DNA of 15,404 nucleotides, taken from the NCBI GenBank assembly GCA_903890595.1, contig CAITBU010000338.1, positions 1 through 15,404 of the forward strand. Reading direction: 5' to 3'. Made by a program: the position numbers and the translations under genes. Origin of the DNA: an uncultured Holophagaceae bacterium. Lineage in GTDB: Bacteria > Acidobacteriota > Holophagae > Holophagales > Holophagaceae. How positions within the stretch are numbered: the stretch's first letter is position 1; every line of letters starts with the position of its first letter. The notes beneath the pieces were generated by a model that saw only the letters and a program-made list of their open reading frames with translations, was not told where the DNA came from and did not search any database. This document shows, piece after piece, positions 1-7,074 of this stretch.

Positions 1-1641
1 AGCGCCAGGGCTGAGGCCCTCGCGGTCGTCGTGGAGCACCTCAAAGCCCGCGGCCTCCAGGTCCTGCTCCACCTGAGTGGCCACCGCGGACACTTCGGGA
101 CTGGCGGGATCCAGGCAGACGAGGTGCACCTGGTAGGGGGCGATGGGCCAGGGCCAGATGATGCCGTCCGCATCGAAGTTCTGCTCGATGGCGGCGGCCA
201 CGGTGCGCGTGATGCCGATGCCGTAGCACCCCATGACCATGGGGTTTTCTTTGCCCTGCTCATCCAGGAAGGTGCAGGACATGGCCTTCGAATACTTGAT
301 GCCCAGCTTGAAGACCTGCCCCACCTCGATGCCGCGGAAGGCCTGGTAGTGGCCACCGCCGCAGCGGGTGCAGGTGTCGCCCTCGGCGGCCATGCGCAGG
401 TCCGCGAAGGTGCAGCCCGGCAGGTCCCGGGCGGGATCCAGGCCGAAGTGGTGGTAGTCCGTGCGGTTCGCGCCGCAGGTGAGGTTGACCGCGCCCTCCA
501 GGCTGCTGTCCACCAGCAGGCGCACACCGCTCAGGCCCACGGGGCCCATGAAGCCGGTCTTGGCGCCGGTAAGGGCCTCGGCCTCATCCAGGGGCAGCAG
601 CTCCAGCTCCGCGGCGGCCACGAAGTTTTTGACCTTCACGGGATTGACCTCATGGTCCCCCCGCAACACGGCGCCCACCAGCTTCACGGCGCCATTGGGG
701 TAGGTCACGCGGTAGAGGAAGAACTTGCTGGTCTGCGCGAGGGGCATGCCGTCGTGCTCCCCATCCTTCATCCCCGCCGCCTGCTCCACCTGGCCAACCA
801 CTCCCGGCGTACAAAAGTGATCTTTTATTAGCGCTTTTCCATCTCCGAAATTGCCGCCAGGCAATTTCGGAGCCTCCGTCTTCTCGATATTGGACGTGTA
901 ATCACACCCATCGCAGCTGAGGATGGCGTCCTCGCCGCTGCCGGCCAGCACATGAAACTCGTGGGTGAAGCTGCCGCCGATGGCGCCGCTGTCGGCTTCC
1001 ACGGGGCGGAACTTCACGCCCAGGCGGCCGAAGATCCGCTTGTAGGCGTTGAACATGGCCCAGTACTCGCGGTCAGCGCAGGCGTCATCCGCATGGAAGG
1101 AGTAGCCATCCTTCATGGTGAACTCGCGGCCCCGCATGAGACCGAAGCGGGGGCGCCGCTCGTCCCGGAACTTGGTCTGAATCTGGAACAGGTTCTGGGG
1201 CAGCTGCTTGTAGCTGCGGACGTTCCTGCGGACGATGTCCGTGATCACTTCCTCGTGGGTGGGCCCCAGGCAGAAGTTGTAGAAGTCCCGCTCGTCCGGC
1301 TGCTCGCCCCTGGCGCGGCGCTCCGCCAGGTCGGCTTTGGCTTTGCGGTCGCAGAAGCGGAGGAGCTCATCGCCGTAGAACTTCCAGCGGCCGCTCTCCT
1401 GCCACAGCTCGGCGGGCAGCACGGCGGGCATGAGCAGCTCCTGGCAGCCGTCCTTGGCCAGCTCCTCGCGGACGATCTCTTCGAACTTCCGGATGCTGCG
1501 GAAGGCCAGCGGCAGGTAGCTGTAGATGCCAGCCGCCACCTTCTGGATCATGCCGGCCCGCATCATGAGCTGCTGGCTCACCACATCGGCGTCCCGGGGC
1601 GTCTCGCGGAGGGTCTGGATCAGGAGCTTGGACTGCTTCAT
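1..1641 (-). CDS. proS: Prolyl-tRNA synthetase, bacterial type (3' end outside window)
   Basis: Charges tRNA-Pro with proline in the cytosol. The reading frame is open from the ATG at 1641 to the window edge, giving 547 residues of an expected 570-600, so most of the anticodon-binding domain is missing. Visible parts: the class II core start MKQSKLLIQTLRETPRDADV; the motif 2 region FRDERRPRFGLMRGREFTMK; a long bacterial insertion (editing, INS) domain from about residue 240 to 390 containing LRGDHEVN; motif 3 in GCYGIGITRTVAAAIEQ; and the beginning of the C-terminal domain. GAGG lies about 5 bases before the ATG. It starts 21 bases after the yqeY stop and is probably cotranscribed with it. 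Around residues 251-277 the base composition drops and a perfect palindrome sits in frame (see repeat entry). Product identity is essentially certain. Confidence 0.96.
   Translation of the reverse strand, partial: MKQSKLLIQTLRETPRDADVVSQQLMMRAGMIQKVAAGIYSYLPLAFRSIRKFEEIVREELAKDGCQELLMPAVLPAELWQESGRWKFYGDELLRFCDRKAKADLAERRARGEQPDERDFYNFCLGPTHEEVITDIVRRNVRSYKQLPQNLFQIQTKFRDERRPRFGLMRGREFTMKDGYSFHADDACADREYWAMFNAYKRIFGRLGVKFRPVEADSGAIGGSFTHEFHVLAGSGEDAILSCDGCDYTSNIEKTEAPKLPGGNFGDGKALIKDHFCTPGVVGQVEQAAGMKDGEHDGMPLAQTSKFFLYRVTYPNGAVKLVGAVLRGDHEVNPVKVKNFVAAAELELLPLDEAEALTGAKTGFMGPVGLSGVRLLVDSSLEGAVNLTCGANRTDYHHFGLDPARDLPGCTFADLRMAAEGDTCTRCGGGHYQAFRGIEVGQVFKLGIKYSKAMSCTFLDEQGKENPMVMGCYGIGITRTVAAAIEQNFDADGIIWPWPIAPYQVHLVCLDPASPEVSAVATQVEQDLEAAGFEVLHDDREGLSPGA
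843..872. repeat. Perfect inverted repeat inside proS coding sequence
   Basis: Two 13-base arms, CTCCGAAATTGCC at 843-855 and GGCAATTTCGGAG at 860-872, are exact reverse complements around a 4-base loop (GCCA). The element lies in frame in the INS domain of proS (about residues 257-267) and codes for a Gly-rich stretch, PKLPGGNFGDGK. It sits in a local low-GC segment, about 45% GC over 811-890 by my count, in an otherwise GC-rich gene. A second small dyad, AAAAG-tgat-CTTTT at 813-826, is nearby. It may be an inserted palindromic element or simply a divergent linker; its origin is inferred. Confidence 0.75.
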
Positions 1642-1662
1642 GGGAACCTCAAACCTTCAAGT

Positions 1663-2112
1663 CTAGCCGAGCAACCCCTGGACCAGCACGCTCGCCCGCT
1701 TGCCGTCGAAGGCCGCGCCGTGGGCCGCCTGCAGGGCCTTCATGACCAGCCCCATGTCCTTGCGGGTGAGGGCTCCGCTCGCCGCGATGGCGGCCTTCAC
1801 CGCCGCCTCCAGCTCCGGGCCTTCCAGCATGGCCGGCAGGTAGGGCAGGAGCAGGGTGATCTCGGCGCGCTCCTGGGCGGCGCGCTCCATCTGGCCCACC
1901 TTCTCGAACTGCTCGATGCTGTCCTCCCGGGACTTCACCAGCCGCTTGAGGACGGCGATGGCATCGGCCTCGGAGATGGTGCCCTGGGGGCCCAGGCCCT
2001 TGGCCACGGCCTCGTTCTTGTAGGCGGTCAGGGCCATGCGCAGCACCTGGGTGCGGGCCGCATCCCGGGCGAGCATGGAGGTCTTCAGGTCGGCGGTCAG
2101 TCGGTTCAGCAT
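1663..2112 (-). CDS. yqeY: GatB/YqeY domain protein
   Basis: A 149-residue protein of the GatB/YqeY family, related to the C-terminal helical tail of the GatB amidotransferase subunit, which contacts tRNA. Seen: the family opening LTADLKTSMLARDAARTQVLRM, the central FEKVGQMERAAQERAEITLLLPYLP, and the end GALTRKDMGLVMKALQA. Length is normal for YqeY (about 150). The frame stays open upstream, but the ATG at 2112 is chosen because AAGGAG lies directly before it and the family begins there. It precedes proS by 21 bases, which fits a tRNA-related role; the exact function of free YqeY is not established. Confidence 0.9.
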   Translation of the reverse strand: MLNRLTADLKTSMLARDAARTQVLRMALTAYKNEAVAKGLGPQGTISEADAIAVLKRLVKSREDSIEQFEKVGQMERAAQERAEITLLLPYLPAMLEGPELEAAVKAAIAASGALTRKDMGLVMKALQAAHGAAFDGKRASVLVQGLLG

Positions 2113-2139
2113 TGTTTCTCCTTGGTGCCCCGACGCAAG

Positions 2140-2163
2140 AACGGGCGCCTTGCGGCGCCCGTT
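2140..2163 (-). terminator. GC-rich hairpin between ferredoxin and yqeY
   Basis: Arms AACGGGCGCC (2140-2149) and GGCGCCCGTT (2154-2163) are perfect 10-base complements around a 4-base loop, 22 bases after the ferredoxin stop and 27 bases before the yqeY ATG. On the minus strand the stem is followed by CTTGCGTC rather than a T run. It is therefore at best a weak intrinsic terminator or a transcript-stabilising stem. Confidence 0.4.
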
Positions 2164-2185
2164 CATACATCCAGAGCGGCGCGGC

Positions 2186-2440
2186 TCAGGCCTTGTCGAA
2201 CTTGATCACTTCCACGGGGCAGCTGGCGGAGGCGGCCTCGATGGCGGCTTCCAGGTCCGTGCCGTTGCTGCCGGAGAGGGGGCTCTGCTCGTCCCGGTTC
2301 TCGGAGTCCACACCATCTTCGCGGACGGCGCCGTTGACGTTGCAGCTGGTGTCGGTGACGTGGAACACTTCGGGGCACTCGGCCTCGCAGGCGTTGCACA
2401 CGATGCAGCCTTCTTCGATCCAGACTTTGGTGATGGCCAT
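2186..2440 (-). CDS. Small [4Fe-4S] ferredoxin with an acidic insert
   Basis: An 84-residue soluble electron carrier. The N-terminal cluster motif C12-x2-C15-x2-C18-x3-C22-P is followed by a remote C74-P. The CIVCNACEAECPEVF stretch is typical of single-cluster ferredoxins, in which C12, C15, C18 and C74 bind one [4Fe-4S]; C22 and C33 would then be extra cysteines. Between about residues 36 and 62 is a polar, acidic stretch (REDGVDSENRDEQSPLSGSN) that separates the two halves. GAGGAG precedes the ATG at 2440. It is divergent from thiL across about 130 bases. The redox partner cannot be deduced from the context. Confidence 0.9.
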   Translation of the reverse strand: MAITKVWIEEGCIVCNACEAECPEVFHVTDTSCNVNGAVREDGVDSENRDEQSPLSGSNGTDLEAAIEAASASCPVEVIKFDKA

Positions 2441-2572
2441 GGTGATCTCCTCAGTTTGCGTGGGTGGCCCGGCTGGGCAGATTCAATAAACTACCATCCG
2501 CTCCGCCCCAATTCCAAGCGTCCACTCCCTTCCCCGGCCATGGGAGACTGGACTTGTGACGGAGGTCCGGCC
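2441..2572. promoter_or_regulatory. Divergent intergenic region, ferredoxin / thiL
   Basis: This 132-base gap must hold promoters for both directions. It contains a short AT-rich core around 2481-2494 (attcaataaactac) in otherwise GC-rich DNA, plus the ribosome binding sites GAGGAG (minus) and GGAGG at 2561-2565 (plus). I see no convincing -35/-10 pair or operator. Confidence 0.35.
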
Positions 2573-3487
2573 ATGCGCCTGAAGGAAACCGGGATCCTGG
2601 CCCGCATCCGGGTACTGCTCCCGGGCGGGGAGGACCTCCTGGACGACTGCGGGGTCCTGCCCACGCCGCCGCCGGGCCAGCAGCTGCTGGTGACCACGGA
2701 CCTCATGGAGTCCGACCGGCACTTCCGGCTGGCCTGGCACCCCCCCGCCCTCCTGGGCCGCAAGCTCCTGGCGGTGAACCTTTCGGACCTGGACGCCTCC
2801 GGCGCCACCCCCTTCGGCTACACCCTGACCTTGGCCCTGGGTCCCGAGATCGACGCTGACTGGCTGGAGGCCTTCCTCGCGGGCCTGGCCGAGGCCAGTC
2901 GCCGGGCCGGTGTGCGGGTCCTGGGGGGGGACACGGTGGGCCGCTCCGAGGGCCTGGGCCTGGGGCTGACCGCCTTCGGCTGCGCCACCCGCTGGCTCCG
3001 CCGGGACGGCCTGCAGCCCGGGGACACCCTCTACCTGGATCAGCGGCCCGGGGCCAGCCTGCGAGGCCTCCGCAAGCTCCAGGCTGGCCAGCGCTGGGAC
3101 CCCGCCCGCCCCGATCCTGACCTGGCCGCCCACTTAGCTCCCGAACCCAACCTGGGCCTGGGCGTCCGGCTGGCGGCCCTGCCCGAGGTTCATGCCTGCC
3201 TGGACCTGTCCGATGGCCTGAGCCGGGACCTGCGCAACCTGGCCGAGGCCTCGGGGGTCACCATCGCCGTGGACCCGGGCCTGGACGGCGAAGCCCTGGA
3301 GGGCGGCGAGGACTACGCCCGCTGCTTCGGGAGTGCCCTGCCCCAGAGCGACCTGGAAGCCCGCCTGGGCCTGCCCCTAATCCCGGCGGGCCGGGTGTTA
3401 GCCAGAGGGGAAGCCGCCCTGCTGGCCTATGATGGGACTTCCCTCCTGCCCCTCCCGGACCTCAGCTTCGACCACTTCCGCCCATGA
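2573..3487 (+). CDS. thiL: Thiamine-monophosphate kinase
   Basis: ATP-dependent phosphorylation of thiamine monophosphate to the diphosphate cofactor, the last step of thiamine biosynthesis. 304 residues, close to the family norm of about 320. Seen in order: GGEDLLDDCGVL (residues 18-29, usually GDDAA-like), TTDLMESDRHF (41-51), LAVNLSDLDASGATP (66-80), LGGDTVGRSEG (117-127), LDLSDGLSRDL (210-220) and the C-terminal GGEDY (244-248). These metal- and nucleotide-binding motifs match the ThiL/PurM fold. The frame is open upstream, but the ATG at 2573 has GGAGG at 2561-2565 and matches the family start. Its TGA overlaps the next ATG (ATGA), so it leads a four-gene operon. Confidence 0.93.
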   Translation: MRLKETGILARIRVLLPGGEDLLDDCGVLPTPPPGQQLLVTTDLMESDRHFRLAWHPPALLGRKLLAVNLSDLDASGATPFGYTLTLALGPEIDADWLEAFLAGLAEASRRAGVRVLGGDTVGRSEGLGLGLTAFGCATRWLRRDGLQPGDTLYLDQRPGASLRGLRKLQAGQRWDPARPDPDLAAHLAPEPNLGLGVRLAALPEVHACLDLSDGLSRDLRNLAEASGVTIAVDPGLDGEALEGGEDYARCFGSALPQSDLEARLGLPLIPAGRVLARGEAALLAYDGTSLLPLPDLSFDHFRP

Positions 3488-4071
3488 CCCTTGCCCCCGA
3501 GACCCCCAGCCCGGCTCCCGCCGGACCGCCGACCTACTCCCTGCGAGGGCTGTGGGGCCGCCTGAAGGGGCACATCCTGCACCCCGAACTCAGCCCCGAG
3601 CAGGTGGCCTGGAGCTTTGCCCTGGGCTTCTCCATCGCCTGGAACCCCCTGCTGGGGCTGCACAGCGCCATGGTGTTCCTGTTCTGCGTGATCTTTCGCA
3701 GGCTGCACCGCCCCCTGATGATCATGGCGATGCTGGTCAACAACCCCTGGACCGTGGTGCCCATGGCCACGCTCAGCACCTGGTTGGGCAACCTGCTCCG
3801 GGGCCGCACCGGCGGTGCCAACCTGATCCGGGTGGAGTGGCATCAGATCGGCTGGCGCAGCTTCCTGACCTGGGACGGCTTCGACGCCATGACCACCATG
3901 CTCCGCCCGGTGCTGAAGTCCTACCTCCTCGGCGGAACCCTCCTTACCCTTCTGGCCCTGCCTGTCGGATACTTCTTCATGCTGTGGCTGGCCCAGCGGC
4001 TGCGCCGCATCCACTGGCCGCACCTCCACCACCCTGCCCACGCCCACCCCGACATCCCCCCCGGAGCTTGA
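3484..4071 (+). CDS. DUF2062 membrane protein
   Basis: A 195-residue protein of unknown function carrying the DUF2062 signature: LSPEQVAWSFALGFSIAWNP (about residues 36-55), then LGLHS and the LVNNPWTVVPM segment (about 83-93). Hydrophobic stretches near 42-70, 74-100 and 140-167 suggest an inner-membrane protein; the C-terminus is His/Pro-rich (HLHHPAHAHPD). The start overlaps the thiL stop by four bases, so translation is coupled. The family is common in bacteria, but no biochemical role is known to me. Confidence 0.85.
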   Translation: MTLAPETPSPAPAGPPTYSLRGLWGRLKGHILHPELSPEQVAWSFALGFSIAWNPLLGLHSAMVFLFCVIFRRLHRPLMIMAMLVNNPWTVVPMATLSTWLGNLLRGRTGGANLIRVEWHQIGWRSFLTWDGFDAMTTMLRPVLKSYLLGGTLLTLLALPVGYFFMLWLAQRLRRIHWPHLHHPAHAHPDIPPGA

Positions 4072-4075
4072 TCCC

Positions 4076-4378
4076 ATGGACATGCGCTTCCTCATGAAAC
4101 AGGCCCAGCAGATGCAGGCCAAGCTGGCCGAGACCCAGGCCAGCTTGCGGGTCGAAGGCACCGCCGGCGGCGAGCTGGTCAAGGTCACCCTCAACGGCAC
4201 CAAGGAGCTGGTGGGTCTCTCCATCGCCAAGGACGCCATGGATCCCGAGGATCCCTCCATGCTTGAGGACCTGCTGCTGGCGGCCTTCCGCGATGCGGGG
4301 GCCAAGGTGGACGAGGCCATGAAGAAGCAGATGGGTGGTCTGGGCGCGGGCCTCGGTCTGCCGGGCATGGGCTTGTAA
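4076..4378 (+). CDS. ybaB: YbaB/EbfC nucleoid-associated protein
   Basis: A 100-residue small DNA-binding protein of the YbaB/EbfC family, which forms dimers and binds nucleoid DNA. Seen: an N-terminal helix, MRFLMKQAQQMQAKLAETQA; the central GGELVKVTLNGTKELVGLSI strand region; the C-terminal helix LLLAAFRDAGAKVDEAMKKQ; and a Gly/Leu-rich tail, GGLGAGLGLPGMGL. GGAG precedes the ATG by about 9 bases. Its stop shares one base with the recR start (TAATG). The ybaB-recR pairing is widely conserved; the usual upstream dnaX is absent here. Confidence 0.93.
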   Translation: MDMRFLMKQAQQMQAKLAETQASLRVEGTAGGELVKVTLNGTKELVGLSIAKDAMDPEDPSMLEDLLLAAFRDAGAKVDEAMKKQMGGLGAGLGLPGMGL

Positions 4379-4974
4379 TGAAGCTCCCAGCGCCCCTGGA
4401 GGCTGTGGTGGAGAGCCTCCAGAAGCTGCCGGGCGTGGGCGTCAAGTCGGCCCAGCGCATGGCCCTGCACCTGCTCAAGGAGGGGCCCGCTGCCATGGCC
4501 CACCTGTCCCACTTGCTCCAGCAGGCCGCGGACAAGGTTGGCTTCTGCCAGATCTGTGGCGCCTTCACCGACCAGCCCACCTGCCCCATCTGCCTGGACC
4601 CCCGGCGGGATCCGGCCTGTCTCGTCATCGTGGCCGAAGCCTCCAACGTGCTGAGCTTTGAGCGCAGCGGCCACTTCCGGGGCCGGTACCACGTGCTCGG
4701 CGGACTCATCTCGCCCCTGCGCGGTGTGGGCCCCGATCAGCTGCGCGTCCGGGAGCTGCTGAAGCGCCTGGAGGACAGCACCATCCAGGAAGTCATCCTG
4801 GCCACCAACCCCACCGTGGACGGCGAGACCACCGCCAGCTGGCTGGCCCGCATCCTGGACCCCGTCGGCATCCGCATCACCCGCATCGGCCTCGGCCTAC
4901 CCATCGGCAGCGACCTCGAATACGCCGACGAGCTGACCCTCGACCGCGCCATGGAAGGGCGTCGGCCTTTGTGA
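4378..4974 (+). CDS. recR: Recombination protein RecR
   Basis: Acts with RecF/RecO to load RecA at single-strand gaps, forming a ring that clamps DNA. 198 residues, the normal length. Seen: a helix-hairpin-helix at about 15-27 (KLPGVGVKSAQR); a zinc finger with C57-x2-C60 and C69-x2-C72; a Toprim domain beginning CLVIVAEASNVLSFE (81-95); and GRYHVLGGLISPLRGVGPD. The C-terminal IGLGLPIGSDLEYADELTL is the usual RecR ending. Last gene of the operon; the nested inverted repeat begins 29 bases after its stop. Confidence 0.97.
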   Translation: MKLPAPLEAVVESLQKLPGVGVKSAQRMALHLLKEGPAAMAHLSHLLQQAADKVGFCQICGAFTDQPTCPICLDPRRDPACLVIVAEASNVLSFERSGHFRGRYHVLGGLISPLRGVGPDQLRVRELLKRLEDSTIQEVILATNPTVDGETTASWLARILDPVGIRITRIGLGLPIGSDLEYADELTLDRAMEGRRPL

Positions 4975-5002
4975 TCTGGTTTTGAGAAAAGAAAAAGAAA
5001 AA

Positions 5003-5181
5003 GATCCAACGCGAAGACGCAAAGACGCGAAGAAAAGCGAAGAAGAACAAACAAAGGCTAACCACGGAGACAGAAAGACCACGAAGAAGAACAGGGTGCT
5101 TTTCTTCGTGGTCTTAGTGGTCTTCGTGGTTAATTTCTTTTCTTTTTCATTTTTTGCGTCTTCGCGTCTTCGCGTTGGATC
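5003..5181. repeat. Nested inverted repeat (large hairpin) between recR and a ferredoxin gene
   Basis: The 224-base gap 4975-5198 is filled by two concentric inverted repeats. The outer arms begin GATCCAACGCGAAGACGC at 5003 and end with its complement GCGTCTTCGCGTTGGATC at 5164-5181; pairing continues inward with a few mismatches. The inner arms are about 5060-5088 and 5102-5131, sharing AACCACG...GACCACGAAGAA around a loop near 5089-5101. The strand before the centre is almost all purine plus C (runs of GAAGA, AAAGA) and the strand after it is the complement. No reading frame here looks coding. It sits between converging transcription units and could act as a bidirectional terminator. It resembles REP-type dispersed intergenic repeats in design. 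Confidence 0.8.
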
Positions 5182-5198
5182 AGTTGCTTTTCACGACC

Positions 5199-5480
5199 CT
5201 AGTACCGAACGCTCACATCGCCGTTGGCCCAGGCTTGGCAGGCTAGGCGCTGGTCGGGGGCGGCTTTGAGGACTTGGAGCACGCGGGCTTCGGCGGTGCC
5301 GGGGGGGCTGAGATGCTCGGCTCCTGCTTCCACGGTCACGATGCAGGTGCCACAGCGGGCGTGGCCGCCGCAGCGGTGGGTGAGAGGCACGGGGGCCTGG
5401 AGGGCCGCAGAGAGGAGAGAGCTCTCCCGCTCGCACTCGGTGGTGCCTTCGACTTTTCCGTGGAATTTTAATGTGGTCAT
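5199..5480 (-). CDS. [2Fe-2S] ferredoxin
   Basis: A 93-residue electron carrier with the ligand pattern C37-x5-C43-x2-C46-x34-C81, embedded in HRCGGHARCGTCIVTV and RLACQ. The x5 spacing is adrenodoxin-like rather than plant-like, and the CGGHARC form resembles stand-alone bacterial ferredoxins and those fused to signalling domains. The ATG at 5480 gives MTTLKFHGKVEG, the expected first strand, but has only a weak ribosome site; a TTG at 5501 is possible. It begins 44 bases after the photolyase stop, so it may be cotranscribed. Partner unknown. Confidence 0.9.
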   Translation of the reverse strand: MTTLKFHGKVEGTTECERESSLLSAALQAPVPLTHRCGGHARCGTCIVTVEAGAEHLSPPGTAEARVLQVLKAAPDQRLACQAWANGDVSVRY

Positions 5481-5524
5481 CGATGACTCGCAAGTAAACA
5501 AAGGACTGGGGATATCCTGCCACT

Positions 5525-6952
5525 TCAGGGTAACAGAGCGGGCCGCCCCAGGTGGGCTTTCGCGGTGCCCAGGAAGCGGGCTCGGGCCAGGGCATGCACC
5601 ACCACGGGCGCCGGATAGCCACTCTGGGCCTGCAGGGCCGCCGGGGCCTTCCAGGGCTCGTGGATGACGGCGGTCGGATAGGCCGCCAGCTCTGGGACCC
5701 AGCGCCGGACGTAGGCGCCATCAGGGTCGAACCGCTGGCCCTGGGCCACGGGGTTGAAGATGCGGAACCAGGGCTGGGCGTCGCAGCCGCAGCCGGCACT
5801 CCACTGCCAGCCGCTGCTGTTGGCGGCCCAGTCGCCGTCCGTGAGCCAGCGCAGGTAGTGGGCCTCGCCCCGGCGGTAGTCCAGCAGCAGGTGCTTGGTC
5901 AGAAAGCTGGCGGCCACCATCCGGGCGCGGTTGTGCACGAAGCCCTCGGCCCGCAGCTGGCGAGCGGCGGCATCCACCACGGGATAGCCCGTGCGCCCCT
6001 CGACCCAGGCCGTCCAGGTGGCCTCATCATCCCGCCAGGGGAAGCCCTGGAAAGCCGGCCGGAAGGGCTGGGTCAGCAGCTCCGGCCAGGCGTGCAGCAG
6101 GTGGTGACTGAACTCGCGCCAGAGCAGCTCATTGAGGTAGGCCCGCCCACCGCCCCCGGCCCCGGCCCCGGCCGCAGCCACGGCCACGGCCTGCCACACG
6201 GTGCGCACCGAGAGGGTGCCGAACTTGAGGTCCGCGCTCAGCCGCGAGGTGCCCGGCTGATCCATGCGGTCCCGCCCCTCGCTGTAGCCCGCCAGGGCAC
6301 CCTCCACGAAGGCCCGCAGGCGCGCCCGGCCTGCGGCCTCGCCGCCGGTCTGCAGGGCGGGGTTGGGCACCAGGCCCAGGGCCTCGAGGGTGGGGATGGC
6401 CACGGTCTCAGCCTGCAGGCCGGTTGGCAGCGGCGGCAGGCGCAGCGGCGCAGGCAGGGGCTGGCCCGGCTCCAGGCGGGCGCTGCAGGCCCGGGCGAAG
6501 GGCGTGAACACCCGAAACATCCCATCCTGCCCCGTGCGTACCGAGCCCGGGGGCAGCAGGGTCTCGCCTTCGCAGCAGCGGAAGGCGATGCCCTCGTGGC
6601 CCAGGGCCGCCTCGACCCGGTGGTCCCGCTCCTGGGCGAAGGGCTCCACCCACCGGTGCGCCAGCACCTGATCCGCCTGCCACAATGCCGCCAGGCGGGG
6701 CACCACCTCCACGCTGCGGCCCGGCACCACCAGCAGGCGAGAGCCCAGGCCTGCCAACGTGGCCGCCAGCTCGGCCAGCGAGGCCAGCAGGAACTGCATG
6801 CGGTGGGGCAGGTCCCGGGCCCGCTCCGGGGCAAAGAAATAAGGGTCCAGCACGAAGAGCGGGAGCACCTCGCCGGCGGCCGCAGCCTCCACCAGCGGGC
6901 CGTGGTCCGCCACACGAAGATCCTTGCCTCGGAACCAGACGATGGAGCGCAT
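5525..6952 (-). CDS. phrB: Deoxyribodipyrimidine photolyase (class I CPD type)
   Basis: Light-driven repair of cyclobutane pyrimidine dimers with FAD. 475 residues from the ATG at 6952. Seen: an N-terminal antenna alpha/beta domain (MRSIVWFRGKDLRVADHGPL, VLPLFVLDPYF); FAD-domain motifs LNELLWREFSHHLL (273-286, with the substrate-contacting E280), FVHNRARMVAASFLTKHLL (338-356), DGDWAANSSGWQW (372-384) and FRIFNPVAQGQRFDPDGAYV (396-415). An Ala/Gly-only run at about 258-269 is a low-complexity linker. A GTG at 6991 in frame has a better ribosome site (GGAGG, 4-5 bases away) and would add 13 residues; I kept the ATG because it matches the family start. A promoter candidate lies at 7013-7040. Photolyase rather than cryptochrome is likely but not proven. 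Confidence 0.94.
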   Translation of the reverse strand: MRSIVWFRGKDLRVADHGPLVEAAAAGEVLPLFVLDPYFFAPERARDLPHRMQFLLASLAELAATLAGLGSRLLVVPGRSVEVVPRLAALWQADQVLAHRWVEPFAQERDHRVEAALGHEGIAFRCCEGETLLPPGSVRTGQDGMFRVFTPFARACSARLEPGQPLPAPLRLPPLPTGLQAETVAIPTLEALGLVPNPALQTGGEAAGRARLRAFVEGALAGYSEGRDRMDQPGTSRLSADLKFGTLSVRTVWQAVAVAAAGAGAGGGGRAYLNELLWREFSHHLLHAWPELLTQPFRPAFQGFPWRDDEATWTAWVEGRTGYPVVDAAARQLRAEGFVHNRARMVAASFLTKHLLLDYRRGEAHYLRWLTDGDWAANSSGWQWSAGCGCDAQPWFRIFNPVAQGQRFDPDGAYVRRWVPELAAYPTAVIHEPWKAPAALQAQSGYPAPVVVHALARARFLGTAKAHLGRPALLP

Positions 6953-7012
6953 GGTTCCGAGGGTAACCGAGGCCCGGTTCGCAGGATCCACGCGCCCTCC
7001 AAGGGCTGGTAA

Positions 7013-7040
7013 ATTATGCGGTTGGGTGTCACAATACCAA
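7013..7040 (-). promoter_or_regulatory. Candidate sigma-70 promoter for photolyase
   Basis: Read on the minus strand: TTGGTA (7035-7040), a 16-base spacer, then CATAAT (7013-7018, five of six matches to TATAAT). It would start transcription near 7006, 54 bases before the ATG at 6952. It is the only AT-rich patch in the 122-base gap to amtB. No equally good promoter for amtB was found. Confidence 0.45.
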
Positions 7041-7074
7041 TCCAGGGTCCCGCCCCCGTCCCCTGGAGGAACAC

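Noticed and set aside
952..2205. Long open frame on the plus strand opposite proS and yqeY (also 31-831)
   Set aside because: Antisense shadow in GC-rich DNA: composition is Gly/Ala/His-rich without motifs, while the minus strand encodes clear ProS and YqeY.
5003..5181. CRISPR-like array from the repeated GCGTCTTCGCGTCTTCGCG units
   Set aside because: Units are about 9 bases, contiguous and arranged as inverted arms; there are no unique spacers of regular length and no cas genes.
4982..5269. Short Lys-rich open frame starting just after recR
   Set aside because: It is a translation of the inverted repeat and runs into the antisense of the ferredoxin gene, with no ribosome site and no protein-like pattern.
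6953..7074. Sigma-54 / NtrC control of amtB
   Set aside because: No TGGCAC-N5-TTGC-like element or NtrC dyad was found before amtB.
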